Origin: Dyella lutea | Lineage (GTDB): Bacteria > Pseudomonadota > Gammaproteobacteria > Xanthomonadales > Rhodanobacteraceae | Length of the DNA stretch: 64,000 nucleotides | Direction of reading: 5' to 3' | Assembly (NCBI RefSeq): GCF_024158035.1 | Contig: NZ_JAMZEK010000002.1 | Location: forward strand, 434,001-498,000 | Part shown: positions 25,229-33,944 of the stretch, piece after piece | How the letters are laid out: every line of letters begins with the position of its first letter | Position numbering within the stretch: position 1 is the first letter of the stretch | Program-made: the position numbers and the translations under genes | Notes under the pieces: model-generated | What the model saw: the letters and a program-made list of their open reading frames with translations, nothing else | The model's database searches: none | Told to the model about the DNA's origin: nothing

Positions 25229-26113
25229 TCAGGGAGTGGCCTCCCGCTCGACGGTGATGCGCTGGTCCATCATCTGCCCGCCCAGGCGCGCATAGGCGCG
25301 GCAGGCGTCCGGATCACGCAGCGCATCCGCATGCCCCAGCGCGCGTGCCGTCATGCGTTGCCAGAAGCGGCTGGCTTCCGGATGCGGGGTCATCAGGATG
25401 TCGCAGGGGAGGATGGACAGCGTGGCGATGCCGCGGCGGAAGGATGCCAGACGCTCCGGATGGTCCGGATCGGAGAAGCGGTAGCTGCCGGCCGCCATGG
25501 GCGTGAGGCTGTCGGCATATACCATATGCAGACAGCGGCCGCGCTCGCAGGAGGTCCAGCTCCAGGTGGTGCTTCCGGGGGTGTGCCCCGGCGTCGGATG
25601 GGCGCGGATCGCCAGTGGCCCGACGTGTACCGTGGCCTCGTCACCGATCACCTGCACGTGCCCGATGGGCGGGAACAGCGGCGCGTCGCCGTACTGCGGA
25701 TCTTCCGGGTCCCTGCCGCCCACACGCAGCGCTCGTGCCTGGGCGGCGGGGGCCCGGACCGTGGCCCCGCTGTCCCGGGCGATCGCTGCCAAGGCGCCGG
25801 CGTGGTCCCCGTGCGCATGCGAGTCGAGGATCACCCGGACGTCGTGCAGGCGGAAGCCGAGCGATCGGATGTTTGCTTCGACCATCGCCGCATTTTCGGG
25901 CAGCGTGCCATCGATCAGCACGTGTCCCCGTGGCGAGGTCACCAGGATCGCGCTGAGTCCGCGGCTGCCGACGTACCAGGTGTTGCCGTAGATGCGCAGC
26001 GGCGCCTGTGGCTGGCGCCAGGTGGGGTGGGAACCCGGCGCAACCGGAGTGGCGGGCAGGGGCAGGGCGATCGCGATGGCCGCCGCGAGGGCGCCGGGGA
26101 AGGGGATGCTCAA
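25229..26113 (-). CDS. Subclass B3 metallo-beta-lactamase
   Basis: This is a secreted zinc hydrolase expected to open beta-lactam rings. The 294-residue precursor starts with a hydrophobic signal segment (residues 1-25). The binuclear zinc ligands are all visible: HAHGDH (H99, H101, D103, H104), PGHTPGS (H177) and MTPHPEAS (H244), matching the B3 set His116/118/196 and Asp120/His121/His263. The extended DSHAHGDHAG motif and spacing favour B3 over the glyoxalase II branch. No regulator or mobility gene flanks it, so it looks chromosomal. Substrate range cannot be read from sequence. Confidence 0.85.
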   Translation of the reverse strand: MSIPFPGALAAAIAIALPLPATPVAPGSHPTWRQPQAPLRIYGNTWYVGSRGLSAILVTSPRGHVLIDGTLPENAAMVEANIRSLGFRLHDVRVILDSHAHGDHAGALAAIARDSGATVRAPAAQARALRVGGRDPEDPQYGDAPLFPPIGHVQVIGDEATVHVGPLAIRAHPTPGHTPGSTTWSWTSCERGRCLHMVYADSLTPMAAGSYRFSDPDHPERLASFRRGIATLSILPCDILMTPHPEASRFWQRMTARALGHADALRDPDACRAYARLGGQMMDQRITVEREATP

Positions 26114-26349
26114 GGGGGCTCGCGGAGCAGTCGAAGGCAGGCCAGCTTGGGGTCTGGCGCCACGCGCAGGCGGCCGGTTCCCGGGCGTGGCGCTGGCACC
26201 TTCGGCGCTTCCGCGGGCAGTTGGAACCCGGGTGCTTCCGGGATCGCGAGGGCCGGAGCGGTGTGGGGCTTGTGGCAGGTTGTCGCGGCGTCCGGGCGAC
26301 GGCCGGAGCGTTTGGCGGCTTCACCATGCCGGGCGCCTATACTTCACGG
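26114..26349. other. Divergent intergenic region
   Basis: The region lies between the beta-lactamase start (-) and the cytochrome start (+). A TATACT at 26338-26343 lies seven bases before the cytochrome ATG, and no ribosome binding site is seen there. I see no gene in this region. Confidence 0.6.
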
Positions 26350-27114
26350 ATGACCCGATGCTTCCGTATCCCGCTCCGCGGAGTCCTTCTGCTGGCAGCC
26401 CTGCTGCTGCCGGTCGCACACGCCGCCGATAACACGCCGACGCACACCGTGCCGAACACCCTGGCCCAGCGCATCGCCTCGTGCACGGCCTGTCATGGCG
26501 AGCACGGCGAGGGTTCGCCGGGTACCGGCTTCTTCCCGCGTCTGGCCGGCAAGCCGGCGGAATACCTGGCGCGCCAGTTGCGCTATTTCCAGCTTGGCCT
26601 GCGCAGGTACGGCCCGATGGAATACACCGTGCGCCCGCTCACCGACACCTACATGCACGAGATCGCCAGCTACTTCGCCCAACAGGAGGTGCCGTACTCG
26701 CCGTCACCCACACCCAAGGTGTCCGCCGCGCTGCTGGCACGCGGACAGGCGCTGACCGAGCATGGCGACCCTGAACGCAAGATCCCGCCGTGCCAGGCTT
26801 GCCATGGCAGCCAGCTGACCGGCGTGCAGCCGTCCACGCCCGGCCTGGTCGGCCTGCCCTACGACTACGTGAGTTCGCAGCTCGGCTCCTGGCGCACCGG
26901 TACCCGCGCCGCTGCCGCACCGGATTGCATGGCGACCGTCGCCAACCGGCTCACCCCGGAGGACATCACCGCGGTGTCCGCATTCCTGGCCACGCGGCAG
27001 TTGCCGGCGGACATGCATGCGCAGCCGCCCGGCTCGGTGACGCCGCCGCTGCAGTGCGGCGTGCTGGGCAATGCCCCGCCGGCGGAGGCGCCGGTCAAGG
27101 GAGACGGCGCATGA
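26350..27114 (+). CDS. Di-haem cytochrome c (c4-like), exported
   Basis: The 254-residue precursor has a signal peptide (MTRCFRIPLRGVLLLAALL..AHA) and two haem c sites, CTACH (45-49) and CQACH (148-152), with candidate distal methionines such as M90. This two-domain layout is typical of cytochrome c4-type periplasmic electron carriers. ATG 26350 is the first codon that gives a proper signal peptide. A -10-like TATACT seven bases upstream would make the messenger leaderless. The stop overlaps the next gene by four bases (ATGA). Confidence 0.85.
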   Translation: MTRCFRIPLRGVLLLAALLLPVAHAADNTPTHTVPNTLAQRIASCTACHGEHGEGSPGTGFFPRLAGKPAEYLARQLRYFQLGLRRYGPMEYTVRPLTDTYMHEIASYFAQQEVPYSPSPTPKVSAALLARGQALTEHGDPERKIPPCQACHGSQLTGVQPSTPGLVGLPYDYVSSQLGSWRTGTRAAAAPDCMATVANRLTPEDITAVSAFLATRQLPADMHAQPPGSVTPPLQCGVLGNAPPAEAPVKGDGA

Positions 27115-28406
27115 AGTGGCTGCTGCGCGGTTTCCTGATTGTCCTCTTGCTGATGGTGGGCGGCGTCGCCTGGTGGCTGTTCGGGCCGCACCCCGACGAT
27201 GCTGCGACACGCGATGCAGGCCGCCTTGCCGCCAGCGAAAACCTGGCCGACCCGGCGCTGATCGAACGCGGTCGCTATCTCGCCACGGTCGGCGATTGTG
27301 CGGCCTGCCACACCGCGCGCGACGGCGTGCCGTTCGCCGGTGGCCACGAAGTACCGACTCCATTCGGCAATATCCCGGCGCCGAACATCACGCCTGACGA
27401 CGAGACCGGACTGGGTCGGTGGACGTTTGCCGATTTCTGGCGCGCGCTGCACGAGGGCAAGGGGCGCCACGGCGAGTTCCTCTACCCGGCGTTCTCCTAC
27501 ACCTCGTACACCAAGGTCACCCGCGGGGATGCGCTGGCGATCTTCGCCTACCTGAAATCGCTGACGGCGGTGCACCGTCCCTCCGCGACACCGGAACTGA
27601 AATTTCCCTACAGCGTCCGTCAGGGACTGGCCGCCTGGCGCGCGATGTACTTCCGTCCCGGTGTGTATCAGCCCGATCCGGCCCGGTCCGCCGAGTGGAA
27701 TCGGGGTGCCTATCTGGTGCAGGGCCTGGGCCACTGCAACGAGTGTCACGCCCGGCGCGATGCGCTCGGTGGCATCCCGGCGCAGCCGCCGTTGTCCGGC
27801 GGCGAGATTCCCGCACAGGACTGGTATGCGCCCGACCTCGGCACGCAGGCCCACGGTGGGCTGGAGGGCTGGAGCGGGCAGGACATCGTGCAGTTGCTCA
27901 AGACGGGGCAGTCGGCGAAAGGCAGCGCATTCGGCCCGATGGCCGAGGTGGTCGCGCGCAGCACCCAGCACATGACCGACGCCGATCTCGCGGCGATCGC
28001 CAGCTATCTCGAGTCGCTGCCGCCGCGGCCGCAGCCGCAGGTGGCCGATCCGGCGATCGACGCAACGGTAATGCGGCACAAGGGCGAGGAAATCTACGGC
28101 CGGCGTTGTGCCGCCTGCCACGGCAAGGACGGCAATGGCGTGGCCGGGGTCTACCCGCCGCTCAACGGCAACTCCTCGGTCGACGAGCCGACCGGCATCA
28201 ACGCGATCCGCGTGGTGCTGCTCGGCGGCTTTCCTCCGGTGACCGCCGGCAACCCGCGGCCATACTCGATGCCGCCGTTCGCCCAGTCGCTCAGCGACGC
28301 CGACGTGGCGGCGGTGGTCAGCTACATCCGCCACGCCTGGAGCAACCGCGCATCGCCGGTGCTCGAGCGTGACGTGGGCAAGTATCGCCAGACCCCGATC
28401 GACTGA
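27111..28406 (+). CDS. Tri-haem membrane-anchored cytochrome c
   Basis: The 431-residue protein has an N-terminal membrane anchor (residues 5-25) and three haem c motifs: CAACH (63-67), CNECH (209-213) and CAACH (333-337). The layout resembles the cytochrome subunit of membrane alcohol/gluconate-type dehydrogenases, which pass electrons to ubiquinone or a terminal oxidase. No flavin or PQQ dehydrogenase subunit lies nearby, so its donor is unknown. It overlaps the upstream di-haem cytochrome gene by four bases, and the two very probably work in series. Confidence 0.86.
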   Translation: MKWLLRGFLIVLLLMVGGVAWWLFGPHPDDAATRDAGRLAASENLADPALIERGRYLATVGDCAACHTARDGVPFAGGHEVPTPFGNIPAPNITPDDETGLGRWTFADFWRALHEGKGRHGEFLYPAFSYTSYTKVTRGDALAIFAYLKSLTAVHRPSATPELKFPYSVRQGLAAWRAMYFRPGVYQPDPARSAEWNRGAYLVQGLGHCNECHARRDALGGIPAQPPLSGGEIPAQDWYAPDLGTQAHGGLEGWSGQDIVQLLKTGQSAKGSAFGPMAEVVARSTQHMTDADLAAIASYLESLPPRPQPQVADPAIDATVMRHKGEEIYGRRCAACHGKDGNGVAGVYPPLNGNSSVDEPTGINAIRVVLLGGFPPVTAGNPRPYSMPPFAQSLSDADVAAVVSYIRHAWSNRASPVLERDVGKYRQTPID

Positions 28407-28436
28407 GTCCATCGATGCGTACCGCATCGCGCGAAT

Positions 28437-28458
28437 GGCCCGCTTCGGCGGGCCTTCC
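28437..28458 (+). terminator. Terminator after the cytochrome pair
   Basis: GGCCCGC (28437-28443) pairs with GCGGGCC (28448-28454) around a TTCG tetraloop. The T-run is short (TTCC), so termination may be weak. Confidence 0.55.
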
Positions 28459-28548
28459 GCATGCCGGGCCCCGGCAACCCTACGGAGGCGCATGGCCGGC
28501 GCGCACGGGTAATATGGGTCTTTGCCTGACCACGATCGAAGCGAACGC

Positions 28549-29754
28549 ATGATCATCAATCCGAAAGTCCGCGGTTTCATCTGCATCACGGCGCACCCGG
28601 TGGGCTGCGCGAAGAACGTGCTCGAGCAGATCGACATCACCCAGGCCAGCGGCCAGAGCGGGCAGGGCCCGAAGCGCGTGCTGGTCATCGGCGCCTCCAC
28701 CGGCTACGGGCTGGCTTCGCGCATCACCGCCGCGTTCGGTTATGGCGCGGCCACGCTGGGCGTGTTCTTCGAGAAGCCCTCGAGCGACACCAAGACCGGC
28801 ACCGCCGGCTGGTACAACTCCGCCGCGTTCGACCAGGCCGCCAAGGCGGCGGGTCTGACCGCCAAGTCGATCAATGGCGACGCGTTTTCCGACGAGACGC
28901 GCGCGCGCACCATCGAGATGATCAAGGCGGAGATGGGCGGTCCGATCGACCTGGTGGTGTATTCGCTGGCCTCGCCGGTGCGCAAGCTGCCGGGTACCGG
29001 CGAAGTGAAGCGCTCGGCGCTCAAGACCATCGGCGAGACCTTCAGCGCCACCTCGATCGACACCAACCGCGACACGGTGATCACCGCCACGGTCGAACCG
29101 GCCACCGAGCAGGAGATCGCCGACACCGTCGCCGTGATGGGCGGCGAGGACTGGGCGCTGTGGATCGAGGCGCTGAACCAGGCCGGCGTGCTGGCCAAGG
29201 ACGCCACCACCATTGCCTACAGCTACGTCGGCACCTCGATAACCTGGCCGATCTACTGGCACGGCACGCTGGGTCGCGCCAAGCAGCACCTGGACAACAC
29301 CGCCAAGACCATGCGCGAGCGTTATGCCACCAACGGCCTGAAGGCCTACGTCGGGGTGATGAAGTCGGTGGTGACCCAGGCCAGCGCGGCGATTCCGGTG
29401 ATCCCGCTGTACGTGTCGATGGTCTTCAAGATCATGAAGGCCAAGGGCATCCACGAGGGCACCATCGAGCAGGCCAACCGCCTGTTCCGCGACTTCCTCT
29501 ACCGCGCCGATGGCAGCGCGCCGCCGGTGGACGCGGAGCATCGCCTGCGCCTGGACGACTGGGAGCTGCGCGACGACGTGCAGTCCGAGTGCAAGGCGCT
29601 GTGGCCGACGGTGACCACCGAGAACCTCAACCAGCTCACCGACTACGCGGGCTACCGCCACGACTTCCTCAAGCTGTTCGGCTTCGACCGCAGCGACGTG
29701 GACTACATCCAGGACGTGGCCTCGGACGTGCGGTTCGATTGCGTCGAGATGTAA
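28549..29754 (+). CDS. fabV: Enoyl-ACP/trans-2-enoyl-CoA reductase FabV
   Basis: FabV reduces the enoyl intermediate in the last step of the fatty-acid elongation cycle using NAD(P)H. ATG 28549 gives [17 protein letters not shown] (401 aa, the family length). The nucleotide-binding segment [15 protein letters not shown] follows. The catalytic Y-x8-K is Y236 and K245 in [13 protein letters not shown]. FabV-type reductases are insensitive to triclosan in the species studied. The gene stands alone between two terminators. Confidence 0.95.
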   Translation: MIINPKVRGFICITAHPVGCAKNVLEQIDITQASGQSGQGPKRVLVIGASTGYGLASRITAAFGYGAATLGVFFEKPSSDTKTGTAGWYNSAAFDQAAKAAGLTAKSINGDAFSDETRARTIEMIKAEMGGPIDLVVYSLASPVRKLPGTGEVKRSALKTIGETFSATSIDTNRDTVITATVEPATEQEIADTVAVMGGEDWALWIEALNQAGVLAKDATTIAYSYVGTSITWPIYWHGTLGRAKQHLDNTAKTMRERYATNGLKAYVGVMKSVVTQASAAIPVIPLYVSMVFKIMKAKGIHEGTIEQANRLFRDFLYRADGSAPPVDAEHRLRLDDWELRDDVQSECKALWPTVTTENLNQLTDYAGYRHDFLKLFGFDRSDVDYIQDVASDVRFDCVEM

Positions 29755-29778
29755 CGCGGCGTGCGCGCAGCAGACGAG

Positions 29779-29806
29779 CGGGCGCCTTCGGGCGCCCGTT
29801 TTGTTT
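29779..29806 (+). terminator. Rho-independent terminator after fabV
   Basis: CGGGCGCC (29779-29786) and GGCGCCCG (29791-29798) close a TTCG tetraloop followed by TTTTGTTT. It lies 25 bases past the fabV stop. Confidence 0.93.
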
Positions 29807-29819
29807 GGGGCGGGTAAGA

Positions 29820-29940
29820 GACGCTGGATCCCGGCTTTTGCTGGGATGATGGGTTGAGAGCTCGCTGCTCGCTCGCCTCCTCTTCGACGACCTCCACTTC
29901 CCTTACCGTCATCCCGGCGAAAGCCGGGATCCGGCGTCTT
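29820..29940. repeat. REPIN-like inverted pair of palindromic units
   Basis: The left unit (29820-29853) reads GACGCTGGATCCCGGCTTTT and continues with TGCTGGGATGATGG. The right unit (29905-29940) is its near-exact reverse complement, containing ATCCCGGCGAAAGCCGGGAT. Each unit is itself a hairpin, and the two inverted units flank about 50 bases of unrelated sequence. This is the layout of a REP doublet (REPIN). The differences between arms (CGCC/TGCT, CGTC/CATC) are mostly G-U compatible. It lies between fabV and mug and contains no gene. Confidence 0.75.
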
Positions 29941-30452
29941 TAATCCCCACGCACCAAGTCAGCCAACTCAACCCACGGCCCGATCGACCAATGCCCGCGC
30001 GCCTGTCCCGACGGCGAGGGCAGCACGAATACCTGCGTGGTGCCGATGCGCTCCGGCTGCACGCCATAAGCTGGGATGCCGCGCCCCAGCGCCGCCTTTG
30101 CCCCGTGCTTGCTGGTGAAGGCCAGCCAGCGCGGCGCGAAGCGCTCGATCTTGGCCACCAGCGCCGGCACGTCGAACGCGTCGCGCGGCAGCTCGCTGTC
30201 GTTGCCGCTGTGGAACTTGGCCAGGTCGGTGAAGCCGATGCCCAGCGCGGGCAGCGTGGGGAACTCCTCCGGCGCATACCGCCGCGGGGTCAGGCCGATC
30301 TCGGCCAGCGCCCGCCAGAACAGGTTGCCCGGATGCGCGTAGTAGGCCCCCTCGGCCGCCGAGCGCTTGCCCGCCGCCGTACCGCAGAACACCAGTGCCA
30401 GGCCCGGCCGCAGCACGTCGGGCAGGATGGGGTCGTCAGCCGGCCGCGTCAT
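29940..30452 (-). CDS. mug: Mug-type mismatch-specific DNA glycosylase (UDG superfamily)
   Basis: Members excise uracil or modified bases from G:U/G:T-type mismatches. The 170-residue product contains VFCGTAAGKRSAAEGAYYAH (residues 21-40), corresponding to motif I and the following substrate loop, and VFVLPSPSGQ (141-150), corresponding to the intercalation motif. It lacks the usual GINPG wording of E. coli Mug, so exact specificity is uncertain. Its start overlaps the end of the upstream DUF71 gene by 17 bases, and the two form one minus-strand unit. Confidence 0.75.
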   Translation of the reverse strand: MTRPADDPILPDVLRPGLALVFCGTAAGKRSAAEGAYYAHPGNLFWRALAEIGLTPRRYAPEEFPTLPALGIGFTDLAKFHSGNDSELPRDAFDVPALVAKIERFAPRWLAFTSKHGAKAALGRGIPAYGVQPERIGTTQVFVLPSPSGQARGHWSIGPWVELADLVRGD

Positions 30453-31125
30453 CGAGCAGGAAATCGGTGAACTGGAAGCGTTCGTCGCGCAGCACCGACT
30501 CGCCGCGCCGCAGGCGCAGTGGCGTGCGGAACAGCGGGCCGCCGCAGCTCAGCGTATGGAATTCGCCCCGCTCGCCGCAGGGGTCGACACCGACCGGCAG
30601 TGCGTCGAGCAGGGCACCGTCGTAGGCACGGCCGCAAAACGCAGCGTCGAGCTGCTGCGTGTCGACGCAGCACAACATCGCCCTATGGCCCTCGGCGACG
30701 AAGCGGCGGGACAGTTCGGTGGTGTCCTCACCCCAGATCGGAAATACCGCGCGCCATTCGGCCTGGCCGAGCTGGCGGACGCGGTAGTCGCGCACATCCT
30801 GCAGGAACAGGTCGCCGAACGCGCAGTGGCGGATGCCCGGCCAGCGCATGCGCGCCTCGATCAGCGCCTTGGCGTGGGCTTGCTCATAGGCCTCGTTCGA
30901 ACCGGGCCAGTCCATCTCCACCACCAGCAGCGGCAGGCGGAGCGACGCGGCCTGGGCTTCCAGGATGTCGCGCCGCACGCCGTGCATGGCGATGCGCTCA
31001 TAGGTGCGATTGACCGTGGTGAGCAGCGCGACCACCTGCCAGTGCGGATCGGCGCGAAGCCGCTGCAGGGCCATCAGGCAATCTTTGCCCCCACTCCAGG
31101 CGAGCAGGATCGGTGTCGGAGTCAT
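30436..31125 (-). CDS. DUF71-family ATP-pyrophosphatase (diphthine-ammonia-ligase-like)
   Basis: The N-terminal SGGKDC (11-16) is a PP-loop that adenylates a substrate. The C-terminal VDPCGERGEFHT matches the conserved GE-GEFHT motif of the Dph6/MJ0570 family. The product has 229 residues. Eukaryotic members amidate diphthine, a modification bacteria do not have, so the bacterial substrate is unknown. It is upstream of and overlapping mug, and divergent from the MscS-type gene. Confidence 0.82.
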   Translation of the reverse strand: MTPTPILLAWSGGKDCLMALQRLRADPHWQVVALLTTVNRTYERIAMHGVRRDILEAQAASLRLPLLVVEMDWPGSNEAYEQAHAKALIEARMRWPGIRHCAFGDLFLQDVRDYRVRQLGQAEWRAVFPIWGEDTTELSRRFVAEGHRAMLCCVDTQQLDAAFCGRAYDGALLDALPVGVDPCGERGEFHTLSCGGPLFRTPLRLRRGESVLRDERFQFTDFLLDDAAG

Positions 31126-31189
31126 CCGCTAACTCTACGTGATCATGCCGACCACATGGCATGGACGTCCGGCTTGGCACGATGTGACG

Positions 31190-32356
31190 ATGATCGGATT
31201 CCTCGACGACCTGTGGGCCCGCTCTCCCGCGTTCCGCCTGATCGGCTGTGCCGCGGTGGCGCTGGTCATGGCGATGCTGGTTCATCGCGCCATCCGCGCC
31301 CTGCTGTGGCGGTGGAGCGAGGATCATCCGATGGTGCGCGACATGCTGCGCTTCGCGCAGGCACCGATGGGCTGGCTGGTGCCGATGGTCGCACTGGCGG
31401 TGGTGCTGCATGCCCGCCCCGAGTCGACGCTGCTTGCCCCGGTGCCGGTGCTGTCGCACGGATTGGTCGTCGTATTGATCGGTGTCGTTACCTGGCTGGC
31501 CGTGCGTTGCGTGCAGGCGGCCGAGGCGTTCTTCACCCGGCGTTTCCCGGTGGACGTGGCCGACAACCTGCACGCGCGCCGGGTGCTGACCCAGTCGCGC
31601 GTGCTCGGCCGCACCGCTACCGTGCTGATCGTGCTGCTCGGGTTCGCGACGGCGCTGATGACCCTGCCGCTGGTGCGCCAGATCGGCGCCAGCCTGCTTG
31701 CCTCGGCCGGATTGGCCGGACTGGCGGTGGGCCTTGCCGCCAAGCCGGTGCTGGGCAACCTGATCGCCGGCCTGCAGATCGCGCTGGCCCAGCCGATCCG
31801 GCTGGACGACGTGGTGATCATCGAAGGCGAGTGGGGCCGGGTCGAGGAGATCACCGGCACTTACGTGGTGGTGCGCATCTGGGACGAGCGGCGGCTGGTG
31901 GTGCCGCTGAACTGGTTCATGGAGCACCCGTTCCAGAACTGGACCCGGCGCACCGCGCAGATCGTCGGAACGGTGTTCCTGTGGCTGGACTATCGCGTGC
32001 CGCTGGCGCCTTTGCGCGAGGAGCTGCAGCGACTGTGCCGCGAGGCGGTCGAATGGGACGGTCGGGTGTGCGTGCTGCAGGTCACCGATGCCAGCGATCG
32101 CGCCATGAAGCTGCGTGCGCTGGTCAGTTCGGGCGACTCCGGGCGCAACTGGGACCTTCGCTGCCGGGTGCGCGAGGGCCTGCTGGCGTTTGTGCAGTCG
32201 CACCATCCGGACGCGCTGCCGCGCTGGCGCGGTGAATGGTCGCGCACGCGGGCCAACGCGCCCACGGACGACGGCACGCGCGTGCGACCGTCCCCGCAGC
32301 CGCAGCGCAGTCCCCACCCCGAGGACGGTGCAGGCGGGCTTCCGGGGCCGGTCTGA
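31190..32356 (+). CDS. MscS-family mechanosensitive channel
   Basis: This is an inner-membrane channel expected to gate on tension during osmotic downshock. The 388-residue product has about five hydrophobic segments. The pore-lining helix and beta domain typical of MscS follow (LAVGLAAKPVLGNLIAGLQI, then DDVVIIEGEWGRVEEI and LVVPLNWFMEHPFQNWTR). ATG 31190 (MIGFLDDLWARSP) is preferred; an upstream GTG at 31139 would add a polar stretch. The C-terminal tail is proline/arginine-rich. No ligand-binding domain is seen. Confidence 0.88.
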   Translation: MIGFLDDLWARSPAFRLIGCAAVALVMAMLVHRAIRALLWRWSEDHPMVRDMLRFAQAPMGWLVPMVALAVVLHARPESTLLAPVPVLSHGLVVVLIGVVTWLAVRCVQAAEAFFTRRFPVDVADNLHARRVLTQSRVLGRTATVLIVLLGFATALMTLPLVRQIGASLLASAGLAGLAVGLAAKPVLGNLIAGLQIALAQPIRLDDVVIIEGEWGRVEEITGTYVVVRIWDERRLVVPLNWFMEHPFQNWTRRTAQIVGTVFLWLDYRVPLAPLREELQRLCREAVEWDGRVCVLQVTDASDRAMKLRALVSSGDSGRNWDLRCRVREGLLAFVQSHHPDALPRWRGEWSRTRANAPTDDGTRVRPSPQPQRSPHPEDGAGGLPGPV

Positions 32357-32407
32357 GGCGGCCGGCGACACGCTTCACGGGCCGCCAAAGTCAAGGGCTG
32401 GTGCGCA

Positions 32408-32437
32408 TCGACAGTGCCCCGAGCCAGCCGTTATAAA
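32408..32437 (+). promoter_or_regulatory. Promoter of rng-yhdP
   Basis: TCGACA (32408-32413) matches five of six -35 positions. An 18-base spacer leads to TATAAA (32432-32437), matching five of six -10 positions. The rng GTG start is 25 bases further on. Confidence 0.65.
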
Positions 32438-32462
32438 GGTTGCCCTGGGCGGGGGTAGTGCG

Positions 32463-33938
32463 GTGAGTGAAGAGATCCTGATCAATGTAACGCCTCGCGA
32501 GACCCGCGTCGGCATCGTCGAGAACGGCATGCTGCAGGAGGTCCATGTCGAGCGCGCCTCCCGCCGCGGCTACGTGGGCAACATCTACAAGGGCCGGGTG
32601 CAGCGGGTGATGCCCGGCATGCAGGCGGTGTTCGTGGACATCGGCCTGGACCGGGCGGCCTTCCTGCACGCCTCGGACATCATTCGTCCCGCCATTCCGG
32701 GCGGCGAGGGAGATGGCGGCGGCAATGGCTCGGTACCGTCGATCAGCGAATTGGTCCATGAGGGCCAGGAGATCGTGGTGCAGGTGGTGAAGGACCCGAT
32801 CAGCACCAAGGGCGCGCGGCTGTCCACCCACCTGTCGATCCCCTCGCGCTACCTGGTGCTGCTGCCGCATGCGCGCACGCTGGGCATTTCCGCGCGCATC
32901 GAGGACGAGGCCGAGCGCCAGCGCCTGAAGGACGTGCTGGCGCCGCTGCTCGGCGAGAACCCGCTCGGCTACATCGTGCGCACCAACGCCGAAGGCCAGT
33001 CGGCCGAATCGCTGGCGTTCGACGTGACCTACCTCGGCAAGGTCTGGCGTGTGGTGCAGGAAAACATCGCCCGGGCGAAGGTGGGCGAACGCGTCTACGA
33101 GGAGCTCTCGCTGCCGCTGCGCTGCCTGCGCGACTCGCTCAACGAGACCATCGAAAAGGTGCGCGTGGATTCGCGCGAGACCTTCGAGAAGGTGGTGAAG
33201 TTCGTGCACAAGTTCATGCCCAGCCTGGACGACCGGGTCGAGCACTACGACGGCGAGCGGCCGATCTTCGACCTGTACGGCGCCGAGGACGAGATCCAGC
33301 GCGCGCTTAGGAAGGAGGTGCCGCTGAAGTCTGGCGGCTACCTGATCGTCGACCAGACCGAGGCGATGACCACCATCGACGTCAACACCGGCGGCTACCT
33401 CGGCACGCGCAACCTCGAAGAGACCGTCTACCGCACCAATCTGGAAGCGGCGCAGGCCGCGGCGCGCCAGCTGCGCCTGCGCAACCTGGGCGGCATCATC
33501 ATCATCGACTTCATCGACATGACCGACGAGGAGCACAAGCGCCAGGTGCTGCGCACGCTCGAGAAGGGCTTGTCGCGCGACCATGCCAAGACCACCGTCT
33601 ACCCGATGTCGGCGCTGGGGCTGGTGGAGATGACCCGCAAGCGCACCACCGAGAGCCTGGAGCGCCAGCTGTGCGAGCCGTGCCCGGCCTGTTCCGGTCG
33701 CGGTACGGTGAAGACCGCCGAGACGGTGACCTACGAGATCTTCCGCGAGATCACCCGCGCGGTGCGCCAGTTCAGCGCGGCCAAGCTGCTGGTGATGGCC
33801 AGCCCCTCGGTGGTCAACCGCATCCTGGAGGAGGAGTCCTCCGCGGTAGCCGAACTGGAGGAGTTCATCTCCAAGAGCATACGCTTCCAGGCCGAAGAGC
33901 ATTATTCCCAGGAACAGTTCGATGTGGTGTTGCTGTAA
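32463..33938 (+). CDS. rng: Ribonuclease G
   Basis: RNase G is an RNase E-family endonuclease that matures the 16S rRNA 5' end and degrades some messengers. GTG 32463 gives 491 residues (E. coli 489). An S1 domain spans about residues 35-125. The catalytic aspartates are D306 (TTIDVNTGG) and D349 (IIIIDFIDM), and the zinc-link CPAC is at 407-410. The order rng-yhdP matches E. coli, and yhdP begins six bases after the rng stop. Confidence 0.94.
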   Translation: MSEEILINVTPRETRVGIVENGMLQEVHVERASRRGYVGNIYKGRVQRVMPGMQAVFVDIGLDRAAFLHASDIIRPAIPGGEGDGGGNGSVPSISELVHEGQEIVVQVVKDPISTKGARLSTHLSIPSRYLVLLPHARTLGISARIEDEAERQRLKDVLAPLLGENPLGYIVRTNAEGQSAESLAFDVTYLGKVWRVVQENIARAKVGERVYEELSLPLRCLRDSLNETIEKVRVDSRETFEKVVKFVHKFMPSLDDRVEHYDGERPIFDLYGAEDEIQRALRKEVPLKSGGYLIVDQTEAMTTIDVNTGGYLGTRNLEETVYRTNLEAAQAAARQLRLRNLGGIIIIDFIDMTDEEHKRQVLRTLEKGLSRDHAKTTVYPMSALGLVEMTRKRTTESLERQLCEPCPACSGRGTVKTAETVTYEIFREITRAVRQFSAAKLLVMASPSVVNRILEEESSAVAELEEFISKSIRFQAEEHYSQEQFDVVLL

Positions 33939-33944
33939 CCGGCG

